Shown: positions 17,615-27,026, counted from the first letter of the stretch. The stretch: DNA of 64,000 nucleotides from Massilia aurea (GCF_014200505.1 NZ_JACHBX010000006.1:186001-250000); one strand, 5' to 3'. Made by a program: numbers and translations. Notes: a model not told the origin generated them from the sequence alone.

Positions 17615-18485
17615 GTGTGAAGGCAAAGCGCTTGCCCAAGTTGTTGATATTTTTGCATCTTTACATTGTCACCGCGGATAGGCAAGATTTATCTCATATA
17701 TTCTGGTGGATACTTGCGACACACTTTCATTATCTCGCGCCCATCCATATAACCGTATAGTTTTTCCGTGGAGTTATTGGAAAAATTGGCTCGCACTGTC
17801 GAAGGCGTGTAAGGGACCGCTTGCTGTCGCGATGCAGGGCGTGGATGCATGAGGCTATTCGTGATATCCAAAGCGAGAATCAACGTCTGGACCGAAACCC
17901 TTACCTCTCGTAAACCGAGCCCCGAAAAGCATGGGTTTAGGCCTTCGGCTCGGCCAAGTGGCATTCCGCTACTCTCCAGCGCGCAGAGCGCTCGGCGACG
18001 TGCTGCGGCAGCTGCCCGGCTCCTATTTCCTATCCTGCAAACGACATCGTGAAGTGGAGACAACCCGCTTCAAGCGTCGCGCCAGCGAACCCCGCGCTGT
18101 CATGCTCCTTGAGCGTCCGCTTGTGCTGTGAAGCCGGCCGCGGTTCTTCCAGCCGGCGCCTGGTGCCGTCAAGGGCAGTGCCAGCACGCCCCGCTGTCAC
18201 ACCTCTTGAGCCGCCGCTTACGCTGTGAATCTGGCGCACCTGGCGCCTGACTTCATGTGGGGAGCACGGGCCGCGGGCACCCGTTCCTCAATCCCCAATT
18301 CAGCCCCCCTGAAATGTGAGGGGGGCTTGCTTGCGGATAAACGACGGAACGGGCTAGATACAGCGGCCCCTTACCTCGCTGCTTTGGCCCCCATCCATCC
18401 CCACCCTGCCCGTGAGGGCAGGGCCTTCCCCACCCCCCCGCCCGCCCAGGCAGGTTGCGCAGCAAATGCGTTGCCGCGCAACCGT
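17615..18485. other. gene-poor, repeat-containing region before dbpA
   Basis: This 871-bp stretch has no gene I can support. It contains two imperfect about 42-bp direct repeats (18091-18132 and 18189-18229, both with CTTGAGC and GCTGTGAA blocks). It also has hairpins with AGCCCCCCT/AGGGGGGCT arms (18302-18327) and CCCTGCCC/GGGCAGGG arms (18404-18423), and C-rich runs near 18430. It probably marks the right border of the island. A minus-strand frame at 17689-18063 is open but looks compositional. Confidence 0.45.
18453..18483 (-). terminator. hairpin just after dbpA
   Basis: A 13-bp stem with one mismatch (GGTTGCGCAGCAA / TTGCCGCGCAACC) and a 5-nt loop starts 3 bp past the dbpA stop. There is no T-run on the dbpA strand, so this may be a processing or rho-assisted end rather than an intrinsic terminator. 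Confidence 0.4.
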
Positions 18486-19895
18486 TCAGGCGTCAAGAAA
18501 ACGCATCTTGAACCAGCGGCCCTTGATGACGCCAAAGCCCGGTCCCGGCGCTTCGCCTTCGCCCAGGCGCTTGACGGCGGCCTGCGCCACGCTGCGCTCG
18601 AGCGCGACGTAGCTGTTGAATTCACCGATATTGATCTTGCCGACCTGGTCTTTCGTCAGACCGGCGTCGCCCGTCAGCGCGCCCAGTAGGTCGCCCGGAC
18701 GCAGCTTGGCCTTCTTGCCGCCGGCGATCACCAGCGTGACCATCGGCGCCGGTTCGGCCAGTTCGGCGTCGCCGCCCAGCGCAGCCAGGCTTTCCCATAC
18801 GGCCGGCTGGTCCTGGTACTGCTCGATCAGGCCAACCCATTTCTTTTCGTTCGGCGCGCACAGCGTATGCGCCATGCCACTGCCGCCGGCGCGGCCGGTA
18901 CGGCCGATGCGGTGCACGTGGACTTCGGGGTCTTTCGACACGTCCACGTTGATCACGGTGTCCAGGTCGGCGATGTCCAGGCCACGCGCGGCGACGTCGG
19001 TGGCCACCAGTACTGAGCAGCTGCGGTTGGCGAACAGCACCAGGATTTCATCGCGTTCGCTCTGTTCGAGTTCGCCGTACAGCGCGCGCGCCGAAAAGCC
19101 CTGCGCCTGCAGTGCGTCAGCCAGTTCGCGGCAGCGCGCCTTGGTGTTGCAGAAGGCCAGCGCCGACACCGGACGGTGATGGCGCAGCAGACGGCCGACC
19201 GCATCTTCGCGGCCTTCGAAGCCGATCTCATAAAAACGCTGGTCGATCTGCTCGAAGCTGTGCTTGCCCTCAACCTTCACTTCCAGCGGATCGCGCAGGA
19301 AGCCTTGCGTGGCAAAGCGGATATCGTCAGGGTAGGTGGCCGAGAACAGCAGCGTCTGGCGATGTTTGGGCGTGGCCGACACGATGCCCGCGATCTCGTC
19401 GTAAAAGCCCATGTCGGTCATGCGGTCGGCTTCATCCAGCACCAGCGTCTGCACATTGGCCAGGTCGAGCGTCGCGCGGCCCAGGTGGTCGCGAATGCGG
19501 CCCGGCGTGCCGACGACAATGTGCGCGCCATGCTCGAGCGAGGCGATTTGCGGGCGCATCGAGACGCCGCCGGTCAGCGTCAGGATTTTGACATTGCCCA
19601 CGCCGCGCGCCAGCCGGCGCAGTTCACCGGCAACCTGGTCGGCCAGTTCGCGCGTCGGGCACAGCACCAGGCCCTGAATGGCGAACCATGCCGGATTGAG
19701 CTTGTGCAGAATGCCGATGCCAAATGCGGCGGTCTTGCCGCTACCGGTCTTGGCCTGGGCGATCAGGTCGCTGCCAGCCAGGACGGACGGCAGCGTTTCC
19801 GCCTGCACCTGCGTCATGTGGTCGTAACCGAGGGTGGTCAGGTTGGCGAGAAATTGCGGCGTGAGGGCCAGCGAGGTAAACGAATCGGATTGCAT
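18486..19895 (-). CDS. dbpA: DEAD-box ATP-dependent RNA helicase DbpA
   Basis: A DEAD-box helicase that acts in 50S subunit maturation by binding 23S rRNA hairpin 92. The 469 residues include AKTGSGKT (48-55), CPTRELADQ, DEAD (154-157), SAT (185-187), the C-terminal helicase lobe with ATDVAARGLDIADLD and HRIGRTGRAG, and a C-terminal RNA-binding domain (KLRPGDLLGAL, then KDQVGKINIGEFNSYVA) that identifies DbpA rather than a generic DEAD protein. It ends right at the island edge. A small hypothetical gene lies 27 bp upstream in the same direction. Confidence 0.93.
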   Translation of the reverse strand: MQSDSFTSLALTPQFLANLTTLGYDHMTQVQAETLPSVLAGSDLIAQAKTGSGKTAAFGIGILHKLNPAWFAIQGLVLCPTRELADQVAGELRRLARGVGNVKILTLTGGVSMRPQIASLEHGAHIVVGTPGRIRDHLGRATLDLANVQTLVLDEADRMTDMGFYDEIAGIVSATPKHRQTLLFSATYPDDIRFATQGFLRDPLEVKVEGKHSFEQIDQRFYEIGFEGREDAVGRLLRHHRPVSALAFCNTKARCRELADALQAQGFSARALYGELEQSERDEILVLFANRSCSVLVATDVAARGLDIADLDTVINVDVSKDPEVHVHRIGRTGRAGGSGMAHTLCAPNEKKWVGLIEQYQDQPAVWESLAALGGDAELAEPAPMVTLVIAGGKKAKLRPGDLLGALTGDAGLTKDQVGKINIGEFNSYVALERSVAQAAVKRLGEGEAPGPGFGVIKGRWFKMRFLDA

Positions 19896-19922
19896 GGAAG
19901 CCTCCAGCCGGCAGGGCCGACG

Positions 19923-20156
19923 CTATTGGGGATCGGGCGCCCAGACCGGCAGGCCGGTCAGGTCGAGCTTGTCGTCGCGGCGCCAGACAGGCAGGCCGGA
20001 GTTGTCGGTTTCGTCGATCAGGCAGAGTTGTTCTTGCTTGAGCGAGCTGCGGCGGGGACGAGGGCCGGTGCGTTTGGGTTCGGTGACCGTATCGAGCGGC
20101 GCTGCCGGCTCGAAACCAGGCAGGTCGAACGTTGCGTGGTCTTTCTTGTCTCTCAT
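19923..20156 (-). CDS. small conserved-looking hypothetical protein
   Basis: A 77-residue protein starting MRDKKDHATFDLPGFEPAAP, with a basic middle (KRTGPRPRRSSLKQEQL) and a repeated phrase: NSGLPVWRRDD followed by LTGLPVWAPD. The duplicated GLPVW suggests a short binding repeat. There is no membrane segment or recognised domain. The ATG at 20156 has a GAAGG-type site upstream; the alternative ATG at 20177 does not. It lies between the tRNA terminator and dbpA and could be co-transcribed with dbpA. Confidence 0.55.
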   Translation of the reverse strand: MRDKKDHATFDLPGFEPAAPLDTVTEPKRTGPRPRRSSLKQEQLCLIDETDNSGLPVWRRDDKLDLTGLPVWAPDPQ

Positions 20157-20193
20157 CCTCTGCCTTCGAGGTTGCATTTTGTTGCCATAGAAA

Positions 20194-20226
20194 ACAAAAG
20201 CCCGGCTCTGTGAGTCGGGCTTTTGT
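20194..20226 (-). terminator. intrinsic terminator of the initiator tRNA gene
   Basis: ACAAAAGCCCG and CGGGCTTTTGT form an 11-bp stem with an 11-nt loop, beginning 8 nt after the tRNA 3' end on the minus strand. The A/T arms give a T-run in either direction. Confidence 0.8.
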
Positions 20227-20233
20227 ATTGAAT

Positions 20234-20310
20234 TGGTTGCGGGGACAGGATTTGAACCTGTGACCTTCGGGTTATGAGCCCGACGAGCTGCCAGACTGCT
20301 CCACCCCGCA
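20234..20310 (-). tRNA. initiator tRNA-fMet (CAT)
   Basis: A 77-nt cloverleaf with anticodon CAT and an encoded CCA. The anticodon stem has the three consecutive G-C pairs (TCGGG/CCCGA) that mark initiator tRNA. The D-stem GAGC/GCTC and the TTCAAAT loop are present. Position 1 is T and position 72 is A, so they can pair, unlike the C1/A72 mismatch of the E. coli initiator. Confidence 0.92.
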
Positions 20311-20372
20311 GCGCAATTATAGCGCGCTGCGCAGCAATATGCAATGCGCGACGTGCAGAGGGGGTAAATCCC

Positions 20373-21515
20373 TCAAATGGCGCTGCTGCGCAGGCGCCAC
20401 AGCGACGTGACTTCCTGCGAGCGCGCCGCGTGCAGCGGATCGTCGGCATCGGTCGCGCGCGGGTGCACGGGCCGCGTGTCGTGGCGCTCGATCACTTCCA
20501 GGCCGCCCGCCGCAATCCATCCAAGCAACTGATCACGGCTGCGCAAGCCCAGGTGCTCGGCAAAGTCCGACATGATCAGCCAGCCTTCGCCACCTGCCTC
20601 CAGATGGGCACCGAGGCCCGCCAGGAACGCGCGCAGCATGCGGCTGTCCGGATCGTAGATCGCATACTCGATCGCCGAACTCGGCTTGCCCGGGAGCCAC
20701 GGTGGATTGCAGACCACCAGCGGCGCGCGGCCTTCCGGGAACAGGTCGGTCTGCGCGATCTCGACTTGTGTGCCCAGGCCCAGCCGTTCGATGTTCGCGC
20801 GAGCGCAGCCCAGCGCCCGCGGGTCGACCTCGGTGGCCAGCACGGCTAGGCCGCGCCGCGCCAGCACGGCCGACAGCACGCCGGTGCCGGCGCCGATGTC
20901 GAATGCGCGCTGCGCGCCGGCAGGCAGCGGCGCCTGGGCGACCAGCTCGACGTATTCGCCGCGCACGGGCGAGAACACGCCGTACCACGGGTGGATGCGG
21001 TCGTTCAGCGCCGGAATCATGACGCCCTTGCTGCGCCATTCGTGGGCGCCGATCACGCCCAGCAGCTCACGCAGCGAAGCGACATACGGCGCGTCGACCG
21101 GGCCGTAGGCTTCGAGGCACGCCTGCTGCGCATCGGGCGCACGGCGCAGGGGGATGCTGTGGTCGGCCTCGAACGGCAGCACCAGCATCGCCAGCGTACG
21201 GGCGCGTTGCAACTGGGACAGGCGATGGCGGTGGAAGGCTTCGAGTGGCGTGGGCGCTGCCTTGCCGGCCTTGGCGCGGCGTGGCCGCTCGCCCTTGTGG
21301 TCGATCCGGCGCGCGAGCGCCTGCACCAGCTGGCGGGCGTTCTGGAAGTCGCCGCGCCACAGCAGCGCCGTGCCGTTGAGCGCGAGCCGGTAGGCGGCGT
21401 CAGCGCTCATGGTGTCGTCGGCCAGCACGACTTTTTTTGGCGCGGGCCAGCCGCTCTCCGAGCGCCAGACGGCCGAGCGTTCGACGCCGTCCTCGACCCA
21501 TTCGATGCGTGCCAT
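20373..21515 (-). CDS. class I SAM-dependent methyltransferase (NPPW type)
   Basis: A 380-residue protein with an N-terminal helical domain of about 190 residues and a Rossmann methyltransferase domain: motif I DIGAGTG (207-212), acidic TEVDPRAL, and motif IV NPPW (270-273). NPPY/NPPW enzymes methylate exocyclic amines of nucleic-acid bases or glutamine side chains. The layout resembles the RsmC/RlmG rRNA guanine-N2 group and PrmC-like enzymes; I cannot pick the substrate. I chose ATG 21515 because GAGGG lies about 9 nt upstream, although the frame is open to 21566. Confidence 0.72.
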   Translation of the reverse strand: MARIEWVEDGVERSAVWRSESGWPAPKKVVLADDTMSADAAYRLALNGTALLWRGDFQNARQLVQALARRIDHKGERPRRAKAGKAAPTPLEAFHRHRLSQLQRARTLAMLVLPFEADHSIPLRRAPDAQQACLEAYGPVDAPYVASLRELLGVIGAHEWRSKGVMIPALNDRIHPWYGVFSPVRGEYVELVAQAPLPAGAQRAFDIGAGTGVLSAVLARRGLAVLATEVDPRALGCARANIERLGLGTQVEIAQTDLFPEGRAPLVVCNPPWLPGKPSSAIEYAIYDPDSRMLRAFLAGLGAHLEAGGEGWLIMSDFAEHLGLRSRDQLLGWIAAGGLEVIERHDTRPVHPRATDADDPLHAARSQEVTSLWRLRSSAI

Positions 21516-21540
21516 CGCTTGATCCCTCTTATTGGTGATA

Positions 21541-21750
21541 TTAGTGATGGTGGTTCCAGTTGCCATCGCTCGAGGCTAGGTAGGACGCCACGGCGTCCGC
21601 ATTGCCGGTGGCGTGGCGCTTGACTTCACCGCAGCCGCAGATGCCCTGGTAAGGCTGGATGTGCGAGCAGGCGGAGACTTTTTGCAGATAAACGGTGACT
21701 GGCTTGGTGCACTTTGCGCACTTGAACGTCAGGGTACGGGCTGGTTTCAT
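21541..21750 (-). CDS. small Cys-rich hypothetical protein
   Basis: A 69-residue protein starting MKPARTLTFKCAKCTKPVTV. CAKC plus a later CGCG give two possible Cys pairs, a likely zinc ribbon. The C-terminus ends in NWNHHH. It lies 25 bp upstream of the methyltransferase gene in the same direction, so the two may be co-transcribed. The start could also be GTG 21756, and no Shine-Dalgarno is obvious. Family unknown. Confidence 0.5.
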   Translation of the reverse strand: MKPARTLTFKCAKCTKPVTVYLQKVSACSHIQPYQGICGCGEVKRHATGNADAVASYLASSDGNWNHHH

Positions 21751-21806
21751 GATCACGGAGCAGGTAAAGGAAAGGAGGGCGGCATTTTACACCGCCTGAC
21801 TCGGTT

Positions 21807-24800
21807 TCATTCGACCACCACGGCGCTGCTGCCGCCACCCGCCGGGCGCACCAGCACCTTGGTTGCGATGCGCTCGGTCATCTCCTGCACGTGCGAGATC
21901 ACGCCCACCTTGCGGCCCAACGACTGCAGCGCGTCCAGGGCATCCATTGCCACGCCCAGCGTTTCGCTGTCGAGGCTGCCGAAGCCTTCATCGATGAACA
22001 GCGACTCGACCCGCACCCGGTTCGACGACAGCGAAGCCAGCCCTAGCGCCAGCGCGAGCGACACAAGGAACGATTCGCCACCGGACAGCGAATTGACCGA
22101 GCGCACTTCGCCGCCCATGTCCTGGTCGCGCACCATCAGCGCCAGCGACGGCATGCCCGCGTAACTGACGCGCTCGAGGCGATAGCGTTTGGCCAGCTGC
22201 GCCAGGTGCGCATTGGCATAGCCAAGCAACACGTCGAGTGTGAACTGCTGCGCGTAGTTGCGGAACTTCTTGCCGTCGCTCGAACCGATCAGCTCCGACA
22301 GCTTGCCCCAGCGCTGCTCCTGCACCTGTTGCCCCTCGATCTCGCGGAGGCTCGATGCCGCGGCCACGCGCCGCTCATCGTCCTGCATGACGCGCAAGCG
22401 CGCCGAGGTCGACGCTTCGATGGCCGCATGGCGCTCGGCCTGGATCGCGTCGAACGCCGCGGTGACGGCCTCAACCGGCTGGCCGTCCGGCGGGGCCGAG
22501 GCCAGATGCGCCAGACGCTGGGCGCGCCGCTCGCTCAGGATCGTGCTGGCCTGGCCGACCTCGGTGTCGATCGCGTTCAGGGCCGTGCGTTCCTGCGCCA
22601 GCCACGCGGCGCCCACTTGCAGCAGGCGGGCCAGCGCATCCAGATTGGCGATGTCGTCCACGCCGTCGGGATTCTTGCGGTAGTCCTCCAGCCAGTCGGC
22701 CAGGGCGGTGGCTGCAGCCGCGCCGGCGCTGTCGAGTTGCGCGACCCGCTCGACGAGACCGGACAGTGCAGTGCGCGCCGTCGTTTCGCCCTGTGCCGCG
22801 TGCTGCGCCACCAGCTGGCGCGCCGCGAGCGCTTCGCGCGCGCCGGTGACGGCGGCGTTCAGTTCGCGCTCGACGTCGCGTGCCGGTCGGCCGGCCCACA
22901 GGGCGGCGCGCGCCGTGCGTTTCTGCGTGAGCTCGGCGTCGATGCGTTCGAAGTCGAGCGCACTGCGCGCGCTGGCCGCATCGATCTCGGCGATGCGTGT
23001 GGCCAGCGCCGTCGTTTCCACGTCCAGTGTCGTAATCGTGGCCGTGGCGCGGGCCAGTGCGTCGGTTTGCTCACGCCACGCGGCGGCTTCCTGCGCACGC
23101 GCCGCGCGCCAGGTGGCCGGATCGCGCCGCCATGCCGCTTGCCAGCCATCGCCATGCGCATCGGCCAGCGGGGCGTCGAGTTCGGCCAGCAGCGCATCCA
23201 GCTGCGCGCTTGCTGCCTCGTGGCGCAGCGTATGGATCTTGAGCGCGGCCTGCAGCCCGGCTGCGGCCTCGCGCCCGGCTTCTGCTGCCGAGCGCAGGCG
23301 CGCCAGATCGGACTGGGCAGCGTCGACCTCGTGCTGCGCCGCGTCGCGGGCGGCGGCAGCGGCGCGCCACTGTTGTTCTTGCCGGGCCAACGCGTCCAAC
23401 GCGTCGCGCAGCGCGCTGCGCTGTGCGACGAACCAGTCGGCGCGTTCGTCGGCCGGCGGCGCGGCCGCCGCCAGCGGGTCGGCGTGCCAGGCTTGCTCGA
23501 GGCTGGCGACGCGCGTGGCGAGCGTGCTGCGTTCCTGCGCCAGCGCCGCCAGCCGCTCGTGCGCCGCGCCCGCTGCCGCCGCATGCTGCGCCTGCAGCGC
23601 GTTGTTGTCGCGCACGCGCAGGCGGCAGCCGTCGACCTCGGCGCGCAGGCTGGCCAGCATGTTCTTCAGCGGCGCGGCCTGATGGGCATACGGGTGCTCG
23701 TGCGCCCCGCAGACGGGGCAGGGCGCGTCGTCCTCCAGGTTCGCACGCAACTGTTCGACATCCGCTGCGCATGCGAGTTCCGCTGCCGCCAGCGAGCGCT
23801 CGGCCTGTGTCATGGCTGCTTCCAGCGCCGGGGCGCCAGCGCGTGCCTCAGCCAGTCCCTGTTCGGCGCTGGAGCGCGCCGTCTCGACGCGATCGACGTC
23901 GCGCGCGAGGCCAGCCAGCGTGGCGTGCGCGGCCGCCAGGTCGGTCCAGCTGCGCTCGGCCTGCGTCAGGCGCTCGCGGCGCACATCGAGAGCCTGGCGC
24001 TCCGCGCCGATCGCATCGGCATCCAAGCCGGCCAGCGCCGCCATTGCGGCGCGGCGTGTCGCCTCCAGCGCATCGAGGCGTGCGGTGCTGGCCGCCAGCG
24101 CGCTCGTGGCTTGCGCTTCGCGTTCGGCAGCGCCCAGTGCCTGGGCCTGGATTCTCTCTGCCGCCGCCTGGTTGGCGGCGAGCGTGGCAAGCGTGTCTTC
24201 GCCCTGGCGCAGCAGGCGTTCCCATTGGCCCCAGGCGCCGGCCACCGCGTCCAGGCGCGACTGGGCTGCGAGCCAGGCGGCAGCGCCATCGCGGGCTTGC
24301 TGCGCACGTGCCAGTGCAGTTGATTTGACCTGACGCTGCTCGCGCGCCTGGCGCGCTTGCGTGCGCGCGGCGTCGAGCGCCGACTGTGCCTGCGCGTGGT
24401 TCGGCGCCAGTGTCGTCAGCGCCGCATCGAGCGCCTTGGCATCGTCCAGTTGCGGCGTTGCTGTACGCAGTGCTGCTTCGGCGGCGTCCAGCTGCGCGGT
24501 GGCCGCGTCGGTTTCGGCCACGCTGGTGCGTCGCACCTCCAGCGCGGCCGCCAGCTGGGCCTGCGTCGTCTCGATGGCCGAATGGGCTTGTCGGCGCTCG
24601 GCTTCGAGGCGCTGCACTTCCAGGCTCAAAGGGCGCGCCGTCTGCACCGCGTCGAGCGTGGCCAGGCGCTGGCGCCGCTCGCCGGCGTCCGCGCGCTGCG
24701 CGTTGGCCGCCGCCAATACTTGCTCGGCCTGCGCTTCGCCGCGCGTGAGCTTGTCCTGTTCCTGGTGCCAGCGCAGTTGCCCCTCGAGCAGGGCGTGGCG

Positions 24801-25556
24801 ATCGTCCAGCGCTTGCCGGGCCAGGTCGGCATTCGTGCGTTCGGTGTCCAGCAGCCCGCGGTCTTCCGGCGACAGCGGGGCGGCATTGGCCAATTTGGAT
24901 TGCAGGACCTGCGTGCGGACCTGTTCGGCCTTGTAGCGCTCGAATGCCCGGCGTGAGATGTCGCTGTAGATCGTCGTGCCGGTGAGCGTTTCGAGCAGTT
25001 CGCCGCGTTCGTTTTCGTCGGTCTTCAAAAACGCCGAGAATTCGTTCTGGGCCAGCAGCACAGCGCGCGTAAACTGTTCGAACGACAGGCCGATGCATTG
25101 TACGATCTCTGCCGCGGCTTCCGTGTTGGTGCCGCCCACAGGGATCAGTTCGGGCAGCCGGTTCAGTGAAATTTTGACCGGTTGCAGTGCGCCGTTCGGT
25201 TTGTTGCGCGAGCGCCGCACGGCCCAGCGGGCGCGGTAGCGGCGGTCATCGCTTCCCACGAAGTCGACCTCGGCCCAGCCTTCGGCCGCGCCCCGGCGCA
25301 GCAGCGTGCGGGCATCCTGCGCGGTGACGGTTTCTTCGCCGACATCGGGCAGGCGCGTGCTCGAACGCTTCAGCAGGCGTGGCGTGTCGCCATACAGCGC
25401 CAGGCACAGCGCGTCGAGCAGGGTGCTCTTGCCGGCGCCGGTCGGGCCGCTGATGGCAAACAGGCCGGCGGAGGCGAGCGGTTCGGATTCGAAATCGATG
25501 GCGAATTCGCCCGCCAGCGAAGCGAGGTTCTTGCCGCTGATGCGCAGGATCTTCAT
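21807..25556 (-). CDS. sbcC: exonuclease subunit SbcC
   Basis: The SMC-like ATPase subunit of the SbcCD nuclease, which opens hairpins and cleaves palindromic DNA and protein-blocked ends. It has 1249 residues: Walker A GPTGAGKS (37-44), long Ala/Arg-rich coiled coils, a CPVC zinc hook (613-616), the ABC signature SLSGGESF (about 1157) and Walker B LFIDEGFGSLD (about 1187). The frame is open far upstream inside sbcD, but the start at 25556 (MKILRISGKNLASL) matches the family. It overlaps the sbcD stop by 4 bp. The long N-terminal extension would be a false start. Confidence 0.94.
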   Translation of the reverse strand: MKILRISGKNLASLAGEFAIDFESEPLASAGLFAISGPTGAGKSTLLDALCLALYGDTPRLLKRSSTRLPDVGEETVTAQDARTLLRRGAAEGWAEVDFVGSDDRRYRARWAVRRSRNKPNGALQPVKISLNRLPELIPVGGTNTEAAAEIVQCIGLSFEQFTRAVLLAQNEFSAFLKTDENERGELLETLTGTTIYSDISRRAFERYKAEQVRTQVLQSKLANAAPLSPEDRGLLDTERTNADLARQALDDRHALLEGQLRWHQEQDKLTRGEAQAEQVLAAANAQRADAGERRQRLATLDAVQTARPLSLEVQRLEAERRQAHSAIETTQAQLAAALEVRRTSVAETDAATAQLDAAEAALRTATPQLDDAKALDAALTTLAPNHAQAQSALDAARTQARQAREQRQVKSTALARAQQARDGAAAWLAAQSRLDAVAGAWGQWERLLRQGEDTLATLAANQAAAERIQAQALGAAEREAQATSALAASTARLDALEATRRAAMAALAGLDADAIGAERQALDVRRERLTQAERSWTDLAAAHATLAGLARDVDRVETARSSAEQGLAEARAGAPALEAAMTQAERSLAAAELACAADVEQLRANLEDDAPCPVCGAHEHPYAHQAAPLKNMLASLRAEVDGCRLRVRDNNALQAQHAAAAGAAHERLAALAQERSTLATRVASLEQAWHADPLAAAAPPADERADWFVAQRSALRDALDALARQEQQWRAAAAARDAAQHEVDAAQSDLARLRSAAEAGREAAAGLQAALKIHTLRHEAASAQLDALLAELDAPLADAHGDGWQAAWRRDPATWRAARAQEAAAWREQTDALARATATITTLDVETTALATRIAEIDAASARSALDFERIDAELTQKRTARAALWAGRPARDVERELNAAVTGAREALAARQLVAQHAAQGETTARTALSGLVERVAQLDSAGAAAATALADWLEDYRKNPDGVDDIANLDALARLLQVGAAWLAQERTALNAIDTEVGQASTILSERRAQRLAHLASAPPDGQPVEAVTAAFDAIQAERHAAIEASTSARLRVMQDDERRVAAASSLREIEGQQVQEQRWGKLSELIGSSDGKKFRNYAQQFTLDVLLGYANAHLAQLAKRYRLERVSYAGMPSLALMVRDQDMGGEVRSVNSLSGGESFLVSLALALGLASLSSNRVRVESLFIDEGFGSLDSETLGVAMDALDALQSLGRKVGVISHVQEMTERIATKVLVRPAGGGSSAVVVE

Positions 25557-26836
25557 CGCGGCTCGCCTTCCACCGCGTGGAACAGCTCGGCAAACGACGC
25601 GATCTGTTCGGGCGGTGCCTCTGCGCCGTATTTTTGCAGCCACAGGCGGCGGAACACATCGTCCGGTTGCAGCTGCGCCAGTTGATCCAGGCTCAGCGCG
25701 AGTTCCGTGTCGTCGATGGCCACGTGCTTGCGCGTCGGTTCGATCTTGGCCAGGCGCACGGGCTTGCCGGCCAGTACTGCCTCGATGCGCGCGCGCAGGC
25801 CGGGTTCCGGGCCATCGAGCAGCACCCTGACTTCGAGAAAAGGCCAGGCATGCTGCGGCAGGTCGGGATCGAGTTCGAGCGCCTCCAGGGCCGCGAGTGC
25901 TTCGTCGAGCGGTGCGGGTTTGGCCGGCACCCGCAGCAAGGCGACCGCGCGTGGCACGAACAGCGGCGTGATTTCCACCGCATGATCTCCTTCCAGGTCG
26001 ATCCGCAGCACTTGATGCTGGTAATTGACTTCGGAAAACGACAGCGGCAGCGGACTGCCGCTGTAGCGCACGTTCTCGCGCCCGCCAACCTTCTGGGCCA
26101 GGTGCAGATGGCCCAGCGCTGCATAGGCGATGCCCGGGTCGAACATGCTGCTGGGCAGCGCCTCGGTGCCGCCGATGACGATGCGGCGCTCGGAGTCGAG
26201 CGACGCCTGGCCATCGACCATATGGCAGTGGCCCATGGCGATGATGGCTTGGCCGTCCGTGGCGCGCTCGCGCGCCAGCGCATACGCCTGGCGGTACAGC
26301 AGGGTCGTGCCCTGCAGATACGGATCGAGGCCTGGCGCATTGCTGGCTGCCTCGCTGGCCGCATCCCCCGCCGCAGCGCGCAGGCGTGGCACATCGCCAG
26401 GGCGCAGGAACGGCACGGCCAGGCACCAGGCGGCAACCTTGCCGTCGCGGTCATGCAGCGGCACCAGCAGACGGTCGAGGTCGACTTCGCCATCGCTGCT
26501 GCGCAGCACGTTGCCCACGACAATCGTGCCATAGGCCTCGAGCAGCGGCGTGGGCGCTTCCAGCCGGCCGGCGGAATCGTGGTTGCCCGCGATGACCACC
26601 ACCTGCAAGTGGGGAACGCGGCTGCGGGCCTGCTGCAGGAAGCGGTACAGCTGGCGATGCGCGGCCGACGACGGATTGGCGTTATCGAAAATATCGCCCG
26701 CGATCAGCAGCACGTCGATGCGCTCTGCGTCCAGCGTCCCGACCAGCCAGTCGAGGAAGCACTGGTGTTCGTGGATCCGGTCGAAATTGTGCAGGGTCTG
26801 GCCAAGATGCCAGTCGGAGGTGTGCAGCAGCCGCAT
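25553..26836 (-). CDS. sbcD: exonuclease subunit SbcD
   Basis: The Mre11-type metallophosphoesterase that forms the nuclease centre of SbcCD, with metal-dependent 3'-5' exonuclease and endonuclease activity. The phosphoesterase motifs are clear: TSDWHLGQ (7-14), AGDIFDNA, AGNHDSAGR, MGHCHM and GHLHLAQ. At 427 residues it is the usual length, with a C-terminal capping domain. It is first in the sbcDC pair. It is divergent from the hemerythrin-like gene, whose FNR-type box lies about 150 bp from the sbcD start. Confidence 0.95.
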   Translation of the reverse strand: MRLLHTSDWHLGQTLHNFDRIHEHQCFLDWLVGTLDAERIDVLLIAGDIFDNANPSSAAHRQLYRFLQQARSRVPHLQVVVIAGNHDSAGRLEAPTPLLEAYGTIVVGNVLRSSDGEVDLDRLLVPLHDRDGKVAAWCLAVPFLRPGDVPRLRAAAGDAASEAASNAPGLDPYLQGTTLLYRQAYALARERATDGQAIIAMGHCHMVDGQASLDSERRIVIGGTEALPSSMFDPGIAYAALGHLHLAQKVGGRENVRYSGSPLPLSFSEVNYQHQVLRIDLEGDHAVEITPLFVPRAVALLRVPAKPAPLDEALAALEALELDPDLPQHAWPFLEVRVLLDGPEPGLRARIEAVLAGKPVRLAKIEPTRKHVAIDDTELALSLDQLAQLQPDDVFRRLWLQKYGAEAPPEQIASFAELFHAVEGEPR

Positions 26837-26985
26837 GGAAGGTTCTACCGTTGGGAAAGCCGAAATCGGGGCCTACTATAACGCAGCCGGCGACCCGTCG
26901 TGGCGCGCCGTGCAATACCATCTCGCAAGCATGTTGTGTGGGGAAATTCGTTGTGCCTGACCCCGCTCTTGTTGTCAAATCGCAT

Positions 26986-26999
26986 TTGACGAACATCAA
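26986..26999 (+). promoter_or_regulatory. FNR/CRP-type activator box
   Basis: TTGAC-GAAC-ATCAA differs from the FNR consensus TTGAT-N4-ATCAA at one position. Its centre is about 41 bp before the start site predicted from the TACACT -10 at 27021-27026, the class II activator position. It reads toward the hemerythrin-like gene at 27148. Confidence 0.6.
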
Positions 27000-27020
27000 A
27001 CCTGGCCAGGACCGTGTCTC

Positions 27021-27026
27021 TACACT
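27021..27026 (+). promoter_or_regulatory. candidate -10 element (TACACT) of the hemerythrin-like gene
   Basis: TACACT lies 21 bp after the FNR-type box and about 120 bp before the ATG. There is no good -35, as expected for a class II FNR-dependent promoter. Confidence 0.4.

Noticed and set aside
17689-18063. 124-residue minus-strand frame
   Set aside because: Composition looks random, no ribosome-binding site was seen, and it lies over hairpins in a gene-poor region.
25557-26426. SbcC reading frame extending upstream inside sbcD
   Set aside because: MKILRISG at 25556 is the family start and the extension is the antiphase of sbcD.
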